Of a stretch of 64,000 nt of DNA, positions 41,870 through 53,237 are shown piece by piece (position 1 is the first letter of the stretch; every line of letters begins with the position of its first letter). The stretch is from Carya illinoinensis (Eukaryota; Streptophyta; Magnoliopsida; Fagales; Juglandaceae), in contig NC_056752.1 of the NCBI RefSeq assembly GCF_018687715.1, positions 14,480,001 to 14,544,000 of the forward strand, read 5' to 3'. The translations under genes and the position numbers were made by a program. Below the pieces are notes generated by a model. The model was not told where the DNA came from and ran no database searches. It saw only the letters and a program-made list of their open reading frames with translations.

Positions 41870-42800
41870 CAAGTAATACTTCTTCTAGTAGGTAGAGCTT
41901 AACGCTTTGACACTTGTGCCCAAGGTTCCACTTTGCATCACAAGCACAACCCATTTTCTCTTCTATCCTTCATTTGGGCTTCATTAATTCTTTGGATTGG
42001 TAGGGTAGTTTTTGGTGAATTAGGGTTTTTCAATATTCTTGGTTCAAAGGAATTGGGTGTGATGGATTTCTGGTATTTCTTGGATAAATTTATATTTTCT
42101 TCTTAGATCTTCACTAAGCTATAGGCGGTTGTGAGGTTAGTATTGAACATCCAAGTTGGTAGCCTAATCTCATCTCTTAAGCCATTAAGGAAGAAAATTA
42201 GTTTGTAAGCATATGATAGGCCCCTCAGCCTATTAGATAATGCTTCAAACATTACCTTATAGTCTTCAATAGTCTTATTTTGCCTCATCTAGTTAGGGAT
42301 TCCATTAGGTCATCATAAGCACTTAGCTCAAATCTAGCCAAAAGTGCCTTGACAAAAGTGTCATCTCGGAGCTGACTAGATTCCTCTAAGTCTTGGAACC
42401 AAACAAGGGCATTCCCTTCCATGTGGAAAGAGGCCAATCTGATATTGTGGTAAGCTGTTGTGAAAGTTAAAGAAGTGATGTACCTTGGATAACCCGCCTA
42501 TGGGGTCTTCTATTGGGAAACAGGAAACTCCAAATGTATGATTTTGGTTTGGACATCTCCCCATGGTGGTTATTCCCTTCTTCATGCAACAACACCCCAG
42601 ATGATGATTCCCCTTTACTGTATCCCTGGTTTTTTTTCTATAGCTATGTTGTTAAAGCTGTCAACTGTTGCATGATCAAATCTGTTTATCTTTTCTAGGC
42701 TGGCATTTCAGTTTTCAAGTTCTAATATTGTGAATAAGTGGCTTTCTTGAGAGCATCCAAACCATCCTACAGCTAATTTAGAGATGTCCCTTCAGCCATG
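41870..42800 (-). pseudogene. Gypsy gag remnant
   Basis: The minus-strand reading has LASFHMEGNALVWFQDLEES near 42,400. After a frame change comes KTIEDYKVMFEALSNRLRGL, then FFLNGLRDEIRL (42,288-42,103), the Retrotrans_gag C-terminal pattern. A zinc knuckle-like CACDAKWNLGHKC follows near 41,910-41,955. Stops break it into at least three parts. Confidence 0.8.
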
Positions 42801-42836
42801 AAAGTCAATTTTCTTTGTATCACAACGATCAGTGTC

Positions 42837-42848
42837 TCTCTGATACTA
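42837..42848 (-). promoter_or_regulatory. Primer binding site, tRNA-iMet type
   Basis: On the minus strand TAGTATCAGAGA matches 10 of 12 bases of TGGTATCAGAGC, the site complementary to initiator tRNA-Met. It lies a few bases inside the LTR end (42,853). Confidence 0.7.
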
Positions 42849-42852
42849 AAAA

Positions 42853-43327
42853 TGTACCAGACCCGTTGTAATGTAAAGATTGATAGTGTAATATTTCACT
42901 TTGAATGTGAGAAAACCTTCAAGAAAATAGAAGAAAGAAGAGGAAAAGTGAGAAAATGAAGATTCTATTACTTTCTAGATAAAAACTCAATGACTCTCCC
43001 CTATAGTTATTTGTTAGAATTCCTAACGAAAGTCTTATCATTTAATGGGCCTCATGGGCCAAGGCCAACTAAACCAATAGTAACAGTAACATAAAAAATA
43101 AAACAGAGCCTACTAAAGTTTCATCTACGTTGGTCGAAGCCCATTACATTTAATAACCCAAGTCCACTACAAATAGTCTAAGTTTACTAACACTACTGCT
43201 CCTATACGTAGGCAAGCCAAGCCCATCTCTTCTAACTTACTTCTCCTCTAGTACCACTTGCCTCAAAGTAGAGAATTACTTTTATTGATCTCCATTTACT
43301 TCAATGTACCCTTATTGTTCATGACTG
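42853..43327 (-). repeat. 5' LTR of the minus-strand gypsy element
   Basis: It spans TGTACCAGACCC at 42,853 to about 43,327. The two LTRs differ by many substitutions and an insertion (about 43,014-43,030 is present here only), so the insertion is old. Confidence 0.7.
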
Positions 43328-44418
43328 AACAACTAGCAATGCCCCTGCTCCATTGTCCCTCTTCCTTCAACAACATCCTTCTCCCTTCCATCACTTTGTT
43401 CTCTTTCACTTTCTCAATTTTGTTTTTTTTTTCATTTTGTCAAGCTATTAAAGACTAGATCTAGAACTTTTGATGCACAAACTTGGAACACTACCTCTAC
43501 CATTAGAAGCACCACCACATATCCCTCCACCAATGATACCCAATCTTCACCATTGCTTAGAACATTGAGGTCAAGAGCCGCCAGCTCATCTCTAATATGA
43601 GCCTCATTTTGTTTATAAACACTTCTAGCTTGCTATATCTTGGCTTTCTGGCCTTCTCATGTTGTTTCTCTATTTTTATGAATCTTTTTTAGGGACAAAG
43701 CCATTTTCATGATGTCTTTTCTCGAACAAGAGTCACAAATTATGGGACCAAAACTATTATACTTCATTTTTTATTTGTTTTTATTTTTTACACTATAATA
43801 TTTGGTTTGACATGCTTGTCAGGTGTTCTACTCCAGCTATTATACATTTTAATCTTATTATTCTAATTTTCCAAAACAAATATAACAAAATTCCATTTGT
43901 TATCAACTTTTTACACAATCAAACTCAAATATGCTACATATCCATCTCACTTTAATCTTACTATACTGATATGATGCTATTTTGCAATCTGTAGATTTGC
44001 TCTAATTTTTTAAAATTATGATATATACAACATTTTTATTTTACTATGCATGCGAGGAATTATCTACCAATTATTTTAATCAAATCATGTTTCTATAATA
44101 GCATGTTCAATGATAGGTGGGTAATGTCACATTAACATAGTAAAATAAAAGAAAGATGTGAGTTGAGTAGATAGCATTTTTCCCTTTTTTAATGTAATAA
44201 ACCCAATGTTGAGAGACAATATCAAGTTTACATAGTAAGACGAAAGTACAATGAGATTATAATAAATAGTACTTTCAATCTAGAAAATATTTTAGGGATT
44301 TCCATCTTGCACTAAGAATGTCCTAGCACTCAATATTTCTATATGCTTTTTTGGGAAGGAATATTTTCATTTCACACTAGACTAGGCCTAGACCAGGTCT
44401 AGGAAGCCCAATGGTCTG
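43328..44418. other. Unassigned AT-rich DNA
   Basis: A minus-strand reading near 43,490-43,700 is open in places (RSVYKQNEAHIRDELAALDL then NVLSNGEDW) but matches no family I know. The remainder, 43,740-44,340, is AT-rich and probably made of decayed MITEs. No function is claimed. Confidence 0.35.
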
Positions 44419-44899
44419 GATGTAACCTACCCACCAAGTGATAAAGGAGAAAGAGAGCCTAAAGCCCATGACGGGAAAAGGATCAGCATAGGAGATGGAA
44501 CAACACCTGCTCTGACACAACCTTGTCCGGATGCCCTATAAGGACGCCACGCCGCATTAAAAGAACGTGATGGCATGATACCCCGTATAGGAGATAGATG
44601 CCCTTGACATAGAAAATGGGTCCCACCTTGATAGAAAGTATAAAAGCTCATCCCCAAGTCAGAAATAGATTCTCACGCACTCTTACATACCAAAAAAAAA
44701 AAAGCAATTCAAGCTCAACCCCAAGTCAGAAACTGATTCTTACGCACTCTTACATACAAAAAGAAAAAAAAAAATTCTCTCTAAGGATCAGAAAACTAAT
44801 TTAAGCATCGTAGGTGTTGCACCACTCCCAAGCCCTTACATTTCTTGTGTTGTAAAAGTATCAAGCTTAGTGACCAGTGTGCTGAACATGTTGTTAACA
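44419..44899 (+). mobile_element. LTR of a Tat/Retand-type gypsy element (5' LTR, start approximate)
   Basis: The sequence contains a TATA box (GTATAAAAGC, 44,639-44,648) followed by a direct duplication of 67 bp (44,644 and 44,711; AAGCTCA(T/A)CCCCAAGTCAGA). It ends in GTTGTTAACA just before the primer site. The LTR start at TGTAACCTACCC is a guess. Confidence 0.55.
44644..44778 (+). repeat. Two-copy 67 bp direct repeat in an LTR
   Basis: Both copies read AAGCTCA(T/A)CCCCAAGTCAGAAA(T/C) and CTCTTACATAC followed by an A-rich tract. They lie just downstream of the TATA box, so the duplication is in the transcribed R/U5 part. Confidence 0.8.
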
Positions 44900-44900
44900 A

Positions 44901-44920
44901 TGGCGCTATCTATGCGATCT
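44901..44920 (+). promoter_or_regulatory. Degenerate Tat-type primer binding site
   Basis: TGGCGCTATCTATGCGATCT resembles the TGGCGCCGTCTGTGGGGAT-type site that follows 5' LTRs of Tat/Retand elements. Several differences are C-to-T or G-to-A. Confidence 0.5.
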
Positions 44921-44959
44921 TTGTAAAGTAACGTGTCCTTCACATGCCATCTACAACGT

Positions 44960-45104
44960 GCTCTCAAACAACCCATGGACAGGAAGCATCCTAGAGAAAC
45001 ATGGAAGGAAGGTTCGCAAAAATGGAGGAGTGCATAAAGAGAATGGCGGTTGAAATGGAGAATCTCCGATAAGAGAATGAAGTTCTAAAGAGAAAGTGTG
45101 ATGA
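44960..45104 (+). pseudogene. N-terminal gag of the Tat/Retand element, before the nested insertion
   Basis: The frame reads MEECIKRMAVEMENLR, stop, ENEVLKRKC, the charged heptad segment found at the start of Retand gag. It is cut at about 45,104 and resumes at about 52,199 with DNASIIVQSQAGDGG. Joining the two sides after removing the insert gives a continuous reading. Confidence 0.6.
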
Positions 45105-45769
45105 CCCGGGCTCGTCCACTTAGATATTTGTCCAAATTTTGGCCTGTATAAAGCTTTTAGATACGACAAGGGCTTGTCCATCTCAGAGAAGAGGTGCCCA
45201 AGCCCACTAAGAGTTGTATCATGGACTAGTGAAAGTCTTCCACTAAGGGCAAAAAGGGGTTTAAGAAAACCCTAATTAGGGTTTTGGTCTTGGGAGGCAC
45301 CTACTTGGAAGGAGAAAAAGCCTTTTTGTTTACCTAAAGCCTCATCATTTGAAACCTAGGGAAAGGGCACCCTTGGTTAGCATGAGATTTCCACTTGACA
45401 ACCATGCGAGATAGCTTCTACAAGAAGAAAGGATGAAGGGTTCAGCACCCTAGGGCACATGCCCCATTCACCTACCAACATCTCACCCCTGGATACAATG
45501 AACCTAAAGGTCAAAAATAATGAGGAAAATGAGGGGACATAGGGGTTTTGGTAACCCCAATGGACTACACACGCCACCCACAAGATTTTGGTGAGTTCCA
45601 AGGAGTTGTGCACGCCAACCATGAAAAGCCCACCTACTTTTTACACTTGTCACACACGAGAGAAGGTGTGGGACTTTCTAGAAGAAACCAATTAGGGGTA
45701 ATAGGAAGGGATGCCTAGAACCAAAACAACTCCTAGTCCCTAGAGGGCTTGGCCAACTCTATAACGCCT

Positions 45770-48700
45770 GTCCTTGTGGTGGGTCCTTTACAAAATGGTT
45801 TTAATAAAAATAGACGGGAATTAAGGTTCCTTTTGAAAATTTCTTTTCTTTTCATGCCAGGATACAAAAGACTCCATGTTTATAAATGAAACTTGTTTTC
45901 TTAATTAAAAAGGTTACAGCAAAAAACATAATTTTTATAATTAATGTTTCTCATACAAAATATCTTGTCTAGGTTTTCGTGCTCTTCCCTTTGGGTTGTG
46001 CCTATCCTGACACGTCATGCTCATCTTGTCCGTGGGAGGGCACACATAAAAACTAAAATGAGTCGATGACTCATAAGCATTACTTCATATAGTTAAAATA
46101 TAATAACATAGATTTTCAGTCATGCATTTATCACTCCATACATACATATCATACTTATCATGCATAGACATGCAATTCGTTTTAAAAACGTTGTGAGGTG
46201 AGGTTTTTCTTTAAAAATATTTTCTTTCTTAAAATAATTCTCCACGCCTCGCTGCCTTCATTTCTTAAAGATTCTTTTCATGCATACATCTTTTCTTACT
46301 TACATTCATGCATACATACATGCATAAATTCTTTCTTAACATGCATACATTCTTTTCTTATCACTTTCATTGGCCATAGCACACTGTTACACCCCGTGTG
46401 CAGGTTAACAGTCTTTTGGACCTGATTCTACCCGTGGCCACGGGTTGAAAATCCATTCTGTCAGAGTGCAGCATTGGATGCACTACCACTACTACTTACC
46501 CGGCATTGCAATCAACCCAGTTCATTCATTCAATACCTTTTCCTTTTCCGTTCATCTGATCATTACGTATCTTCATACATCATGCATTCAGTTTGTTCAT
46601 TTCTTTTCGGTCCTTTCCTTTCCTTTTCAGTCCTTTACAGTCCAGTTCTTGCAGTTCTTTATAGTTCGCACTGTTCGTTTCATTCATAGAGTCATTTTAA
46701 AAGAAAAATAGTTTTCATTCTTTTCGTAAAAGTCATTTTAGAAAAAAGCAGTTTTCTTTCATTTGCATCTTTTAAAAACGTCGGTTCGTGTATCTTTTAA
46801 AGCTTCTTTTCATTTTCTTTCGTGAACATACATACAATATGTACCACGTATAGCATCCATTCACATGCATACACATACGTACTTTGGGTGAGTGAAAAGG
46901 GGTTGCCAAGGGGGGCCGTTACATACTTATACTTTAAAACTTAAGCTTTGCTTTCTTTTTCATAATGCATGTCTCATAGAGAAAAGATTCGTTTTCCTTT
47001 TAGAGAAAAAGCTTTCGTTTTTGTCTTCTTTTGTTTAGGAAAAACTCTAGAAGAGTATGAACGCAATACTTACCTGCACTTCATGCCATACTCATTCCAT
47101 GTAGTCCATTCATGTGCGCATCAGATGGCAACCTACATGCATACACATAACCTTACGTCATCATCTATCTAATGCATAAGCAACTATACTAAAAATAGAA
47201 CTATGCCTCACTTGGAATACTCTTCATCCATCCCTAGGCTCTTACGTGCCATTTACTATGCTAAAACCTTTGGGGTCTTATTCCTTAAAGTGAACCTCCG
47301 TGATTCACCTTAGGGTTAAGACACTAAAACCTTCGTCTCATTCTTCTATTTCCACATGTCGACACATGACTCAGACTGACTAAGTCGTGCATCCAAATCC
47401 TAGACAACTTACCCATTACTACCTTCACATATCCTAGCCCATACTAAATTCTCATTCCCATCCATGCAAGCTACATGGCTTTAAGCCAACTCTGGAACTA
47501 AAACACCATGTAACCACACTCAGGATAGATTACCCGTTACATATGGTAAACCTGTCCGGCACAACACGTGTCTCACCAGAGGCACATGTACCTTATCCCT
47601 TTTATCCCCTAAGACTAACTTATAATTCCAATGAATGCCCGCTTGTATAAACAAGTTTCATACTCCAATACCAACTTGCTCAGACCCGGTCAATAGGACT
47701 CTTCCTACTTCCCGACCCTATATAAGTTCATCCCCACACTTGATAGGAGAGGATTGCATCCACAAATGCACCTCTATCACTTCACGTAGCTCGAGACAAA
47801 TCTCGAGTTACAGCACAATGCCCGTTATGCTTCTGCTGCACTCTCTGATACCTTTTCACTACTTCCATATACACTCAGCCATAAGTCAATCACAAGGTGA
47901 TACCCGTCACCTCGAACTACATGCCATATCATAGCTATTTCGGGATACTGTTATACCATTCCTGACACGGCTCACACACCCTATGCTTCTCCGCTACGCC
48001 ATCCAACCCTTCGTGACACGCCGCCCGGTGTATCACGACATAGCACAGAGTACACTCACGTGAACTCTCTTCCATCCACAGTACAACACTTATCACTACG
48101 ATGCACACCTCACGGTGCATAGCTACACAACATGGAGTACGCACCGCATACCTCACACCGATACTTCACAGCACACTGCACAGTCAAGCCCAACACTTCA
48201 CAACTACACTTCACTTCATAACTACGCAGTGAACTCCACAATTACTAACTACACAGTTTACAGTCCAACCAACCAACTAATATTAACATAAATAACGAGA
48301 GATAGAGGGTTATACCATTGACGAGTTAACCCATGCGTCGCTCGCTGCCCGTCACAATCAAGGCATTGGAGGAGTCATACGTGGTTGTTAAACCTCGTAC
48401 AATGGTTGTCCATCACGTAAAGTGGCAGTTTGGGCTTGAGAATAGCTAGGCGTGGTCTTGGAAAGGCTCAAGGTGGCCTTGTGGTGGTCTGAGGTGGTGG
48501 AGCACAGCGGCATCACGCAGTGAACAGTGCATCCGAGAAAGAGTGAGGGTGCTTGAGGTGGAGGATGGCTATGGAACTTCATGGAAAGCTAGAGAGGGTA
48601 GAGGAAGGTGTGGTGGAGTTGTGGTGGTTAGGCGCTGGCTCACGTTGGAGGATCGGCCATAAATGGTTCGATTCATTCCTTGGAGAGTGAGGGAGAGTGA

Positions 48701-49520
48701 GAGCTGTGTATAGCTCGGTTGGGCATAAAAATGTTGGGGAAGGTCGGGGTGGTGAGCGGAACAAGATGGTGGTGGTGAGACGTCGTGGGTAGCCGTGCAT
48801 GGCGGTGTACGGTGGTGCAACCAAACGTGTATGGGTGTAGAAACTCATTGAAGAAAGAGAGAGGTAGGGGGAAATGAGACTATGGATAGGAAGCCTATGA
48901 TGTGGTGGTGCTGGTGGAAGTGCTTGGTGGTCGTTTTGGCCATGTACTCCTGCGCTAGGAGGAGGAATAGGCTTTAAAACCCATTCGGTTGGAGGGAGAA
49001 AAGGAGAGAGAGAGCTGCCGGTATAACTCACCATCGGTGGGGTTGAGCTCGCCGATAAGAGGGGAACACGCCGGTGGTGGAGGTGAAGCACAACGACTAG
49101 TGGTGGCACCAGTTGGAGGAGCAAACCGCACGGTGAGAGGGAGAGCAGGGGCACGTCGGGAATGGGAGAGACAGAGGAGAGAGAAGGAGAAAAGAGAAAA
49201 GTGAGGAGGAAAATAGAGGGATTTGGGTATTTAATCCAAGTCCTTGATTTCAGGATCTACAAAACAATCTAACGGTGAGTTTAAACACTAATTTGAAAAT
49301 ACGTAAGTGTTTTATTTAAGCTAAAGTTTAAAATAAAACACTTAGATGAATTAAGATAAAATATTATTTTATAAAATATATTCCTTCATCATTACTTAAA
49401 ATGATGAAGCCTCGTTAATATCTCAAAGAACATAAAACCATTTAAATTAAATTTTACTTCAACCATTTCACACACACACGGCCACATGAAATGGAGGGTG
49501 ATGGAGGACTCGAGTCTAGG
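45770..49520. other. Non-coding LTR-like DNA
   Basis: From TATAACGCCTGTCCTTG the text resembles chromovirus LTRs. It contains the GTTACACCCCGTGTGCAGGT and GGGGGGCCGTTACATAC phrases (46,385 and 46,911) that recur in long plant LTRs. At 48,380-49,200 a GTGG-rich stretch produces overlapping Pro/His/Ser-rich minus-strand ORFs of up to 191 codons, which have no recognisable domain. Confidence 0.4.
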
Positions 49521-50540
49521 AGTCTTGTCATGACTTAGAGAGGGGCATACGAATCAATTCACACTTTGACTCAAAGGAATGTTGTTTAGAGAACTAGGGT
49601 TTATCCTCAAGGGGAGAAACTGGACCTTCACTAGCACATATGAGAGCAAAATACCTCGTAATGGGTGAGAGAACTTTGGACACTATTAGGGTTTCAAATT
49701 AGGGTTTCTTTTATTGAGAGCTTCAACTAAGAGAATGATGAGTACCATGCATGGCATGCACCGCACATGCACACTTGGCATGCACGCTACTTTAACCAAG
49801 TCATAGTGAACACTAAAGGGCAATCGGTCTAAGGCAACCCCTTAATGCCGAACACGTGGGAACTATAAAACACAACACACACCCACTCTCAAGTTAGGGT
49901 TTCATTGTCTGATATTGTTTAATATATTTCAGCTTCCTTATTGTTGACTCTTCAGACTTTTTGTAAGTGGACTCTCAACATACTTTGGATAATATTTGTA
50001 TTTGCCGAGTGAACTTTGCATTCTTATGTGTTATCATATGAACTAGTTGATTGATTATAATCTCTTGCTATATGATGTCTTATAATCGGATTTGCACAAT
50101 GTTCTTGTTATGTTTACTTGTTCATGATATTTCGGGTATACTTAGAAATATTTGTACAAATTGTTTGCTATAACATGTTTGTGCAAGTCTCAAATGATTT
50201 GGCCTTGCATATGTTTTTGGGTTTAATATATTGCTCTTCTACTTTGATATGTCTCAAATACTATTGCCTATGTTTGTGAACTAAGTATTAGAATGTTCTA
50301 ATATTTTCAAGCTATAACATGAGATGTTCAATGTTTTGTTATATGGTTACATGATTTTCGGTATTTACATGTTCACATGATGCAGGAAAAGAAAATAATC
50401 ATAAGTTCATGTCACATGCATTTGGATTGTGTATTGTTTTCAAAGAATAGAGTCTATACATGTTTTATCACGACCCCAAATGCTAAGACGAGAGAATATC
50501 CTAGTGGAACTCCTCTATCCACTTTGAAGTGCGTAAATTG

Positions 50541-51301
50541 TAGGGGTGCTACCCGCACCATACGGTGCTATCCGCACCATACGGTGCGGGGTAACCCCCT
50601 CCCCGCACCCCGCCCCGCATGGTGCGAGGGTGGGATTTTCCCATCCGTCCCCCGCCCCCGCATCCTGGGGACAGGGTGCGGAGCGAAGCGAATACCTGCC
50701 CCGCCCCGCCTCATTTTCTCTTTAAAAACCTACTATTTTTTTTTATATTTAAAAATTATTTCTAGATCCAAAAGTGATTAAAAATATATTTTTAGATCCA
50801 AATTGTAAATTTAAATTTTTTAAATATGACTATAACTTAAAAATTATGTAGCTTTTAAATTTGCTAGTGCATATTTTATGTAAGTTGTCGTGTACTAGTT
50901 TTAAACTATATAGTTTTTAAATTTGTTAATGCATACTTTGTAAACAAGTCTAACAAATTGTAATATATATTAATATATACACAATTTGTAAAATATAAAA
51001 ATATATTTATATTTATATATATAAACATATATTTATGCTTTTGAATATATATAAATATTTATGTTTTTATATATATATAAATATTTATATATATATAAAT
51101 ATTTATATATATATGTAGGGGGCGGGGCGGGGCGGGGCGGGGGAAATGCGGAGCAGGGTTGGGCCCTTCCTGCCCCCCGCCCCCTCTAGGGAGACTAGAT
51201 GCGGGGCGGGGGACCCCGCCCCCGCCCATGTGGGGAGGTGTTACCTGCCCCGCCATGCGAGGGCGGGGTAGCGGGGTGTGGGGCCCCGCTGCCCACCCCT
51301 A
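50541..51301. mobile_element. hAT-type MITE (761 bp) with perfect 8 bp target duplication and GC-rich arms
   Basis: The element begins TAGGGGTGCTACCCGC at 50,541 and ends GCTGCCCACCCCTA at 51,301; the terminal 8 bp are perfect inverted repeats (TAGGGGTG/CACCCCTA). The 8 bp GTAAATTG occurs immediately on both sides (50,533-50,540 and 51,302-51,309). Both arms are very GC-rich, with CCCGCCCC and GGGGCGGGGC units, around an AT-rich core of about 380 bp. It has no transposase, so it is non-autonomous. It interrupts an LTR, so it is younger than that LTR. Confidence 0.9.
51118..51143 (+). repeat. Five-fold GGGGC run (G-quadruplex-type motif)
   Basis: Five G4-G5 runs separated by single C lie in the right arm of the hAT-type MITE. 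The spacing satisfies the standard sequence pattern for an intramolecular G-quadruplex. It directly abuts an (AT)n-rich core. Confidence 0.8.
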
Positions 51302-52198
51302 GTAAATTGGATTGGTAGCCCTTGAGTAGACAAAATACCATTGGCAAGCCTTGAATGAATCCTTGTATAAAGGCGACCAATGTGGAGCAACACCTAAAGC
51401 CAATGGGTGCCACATGTGTTACATGTGGTGAAGGCAAAATGGCAAACTGTTGTATAGTAAGGACTATGACGTAGTCACCACAATCAAGTGGGTTGTTGGG
51501 TGATGTGGTGCATAGGGGAGCCGTGAGGTATCCAAATCACATGTTACAAGAAATGAACAAGGAAATGAGTAAAAGATTTGTAATAAATTGTTCAATGTGC
51601 TAAGGAAAAGATGTTTTATTGAAAATTCAAAGGATCTCTATTATAAGTTTTGGAAAAGTCAAATTACATGAACTAAGTTTTGTGTCAAGTACATGTCCAT
51701 ATATTCATTTCATGGTTTGCCTTTATATGCCTATGTTATCTATTGTATGTTGTTTGTTTACCTACTAAGATTTCTTAAAATCTTACCATAGTAATTTCCA
51801 CTACCATTTCCAACCTAGAATAGTAGAACTTTTAGCTCAACCAGGAGTAGCTAGTCAAGATGGTGAACAAGGCCAAGGATGAGCTCGACCCAGAGAGGAG
51901 GCTGGACTTATTCATGACTTACTTGGAGATAGAAGAGATTTAGAAAGATGTTTAAATGATTTCCTTGTTAGTAAAAGGCCTTTGAAGACAATGCTTATTA
52001 GGTTAAAGTGTAACAAGGAGTTTGATACTTCATTACAATGAAGTGTGCTTTAAAGCTATAAATCAAGTTGGGATATTAGTTTTGTTCAGGTACAACATTT
52101 TATTAGATAACCTATTGCGTTGTGATTATTACATACTGCTAGTATTTTCTAGGTACATTGCATGTTAACTGTCATGAATGAGGAGTATGTAGCCTTGT

Positions 52199-53237
52199 GT
52201 TGCATGTCACAATGCTTCAATCATCGTCCAATCCCAAGCAGGGGATGGGGGCTTCACAAAAGGAACAACGGGTCGGGAGAATACAACAAGCCAAGCCAAA
52301 ACAAGCGTGCCAAATCACGGAGCACTGAAGGAATAGACATCGATGAAGAAGAGAGGACAAAGATGTACCACAAACTACATAGCCTCATGGACAAGTATAA
52401 GGAGATGGTTAAGAGGATGGGAGCATTGTCGTCGATTGACCAGTTACTCACTAGCATATTCTTACCCTACAGCGTGGAGGTGATGACATCATCACTGCCG
52501 CTAAAGTTCAAAATCCCTTAGATGGAGATGTAAGACGGATCCAAGGGCACCCTTGAACATCTAGAGACCTTTAAAGCCCATACGACTCTTCATGGGCTCC
52601 CCGAAGAGGTAGCTTGCAAAGCCTTCCTATTGATGTTAAAAGGTGCAGTAGAGGATGGGTCGGAGCGTTAGCCTAGGCTCAATCGATGGCTTTGGAGAGT
52701 TGGTCTGGCTGTTTTTGACAAAGTTTATGGCAATCAAGAGAAGGACGCACCCCATTGCTTATCTCCTAGCTAACAAACAATGAAAGGATGAAAGCCTAAG
52801 GCGTATCAAGCCCGATTCAACCAAGACCATATGATGACATATGGCTAGGATGAGAAAATCATGCTAGCAACTCTCTTGGGAGGCATTTGGCCTCAAAACT
52901 CGTTTATGACAAAGTTGGCAAGAAAGACTCCCACGAAATTGCAAGAGTTCGTGGATAAGGTGAATGATTTCATCAACATCGAAGACATTCTCCGGACCCT
53001 GACAAACATGAGGAAGACCAATTTAGAGCAAGCGGACAGGAGGAGCAACGTATCATGTCAGATGAAAGCCCCAAAGAAACCTTAAAAGGGGCAGCATGAG
53101 AGGAGGCAAGAGAAGAACACGTCCTCGAGAAGACAAAGCACCAGACACGCACACTCCAGTTTGAATGTGCAAGAAGAAAGCAAATCAAACACTCAGTAGA
53201 CTTACCATCGCAACAGGGGAAGCCGCCACTTCTATAC
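52199..53237 (+). pseudogene. gag of the Tat/Retand-type gypsy element (continued)
   Basis: The text runs from ASIIVQSQAGDGG through a linker (KRAKSRSTEGIDIDEEERTK), to PLKFKIP, a frame change, MEM-stop-DGSKG, then TLEHLETFKAHTTLHGLPEE and VACKAFLLMLKGAVEDG. Later frames give MLATLLGGIWPQNSFMTKLA, RKTPTKLQEFVDKVNDFINI and EDILRTL. These are the conserved blocks of Retand-lineage Retrotrans_gag domains. A stop replaces an expected Tyr after MEM. The sequence breaks at about 53,238, where another LTR starts, so no protease or pol follows. Confidence 0.8.

Larger units (their letters stand above)
37546..43327 (-). mobile_element. Ty3/gypsy (chromovirus-like) element, minus strand, both LTRs present
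   Basis: Direct repeats at 37,546-37,990 and 42,853-43,327 are the LTRs. Between them, on the minus strand, come gag, protease, RT, RNase H and integrase in gypsy order. The primer site (42,837-42,848) and the polypurine tract (about 37,991-38,003) are at the expected places. The reading frames carry many stops, and a hAT-type MITE (39,960-40,765) splits RT. It is an old, immobile copy. Exact target duplication was not resolved because the outer LTR ends have diverged. Confidence 0.85.
45105..52198. mobile_element. About 7.1 kb of LTR-type DNA inserted in the Retand gag
   Basis: The insert begins TGACCCGGGCTCG and ends ...GTGTTGCA. The flanking 5-mers are TGTGA (45,100-45,104) and TGTCA (after the insert), one mismatch apart, as for an LTR-element target duplication. 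No gag-pol domain was recognised inside. The segment at about 45,770 (TATAACGCCTGTCC) and that at 49,527 (TGTCATGACTTAG) look like starts of separate LTRs, so several insertions are probably stacked here. Confidence 0.45.
49527..52198 (+). mobile_element. Chromovirus-like LTR, interrupted by a MITE
   Basis: It begins TGTCATGACTTAG, has a TATA-like CTATAAAACAC (about 49,863), and shares a segment with 53,238-56,690. At 50,466 it reads TCACGACCCCAAATGCTAAG onward with AGTGGAACTCCTCT, against TGTCACAACCTCAAATCCTA onward at 56,411. Homology resumes after the MITE (GGATTGGTAGCCCTTGAGT against GGAGTAGTAACCCCTTGAGT). No coding domain is seen apart from a short open stretch at about 51,850-51,960. 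Confidence 0.45.

Noticed and set aside
46198..46711. Phe/His-rich ORFs as small secreted peptides
   Set aside because: They arise from CATTC/TTTTC-rich LTR-like DNA with no signal or conserved motif.
48579..49154. 191-codon minus-strand ORF rich in Pro, His and Ser, and overlapping ORFs
   Set aside because: Several overlapping frames are open because the region is GTGG-rich; the composition is repetitive and there is no domain. It lies in LTR-like DNA.
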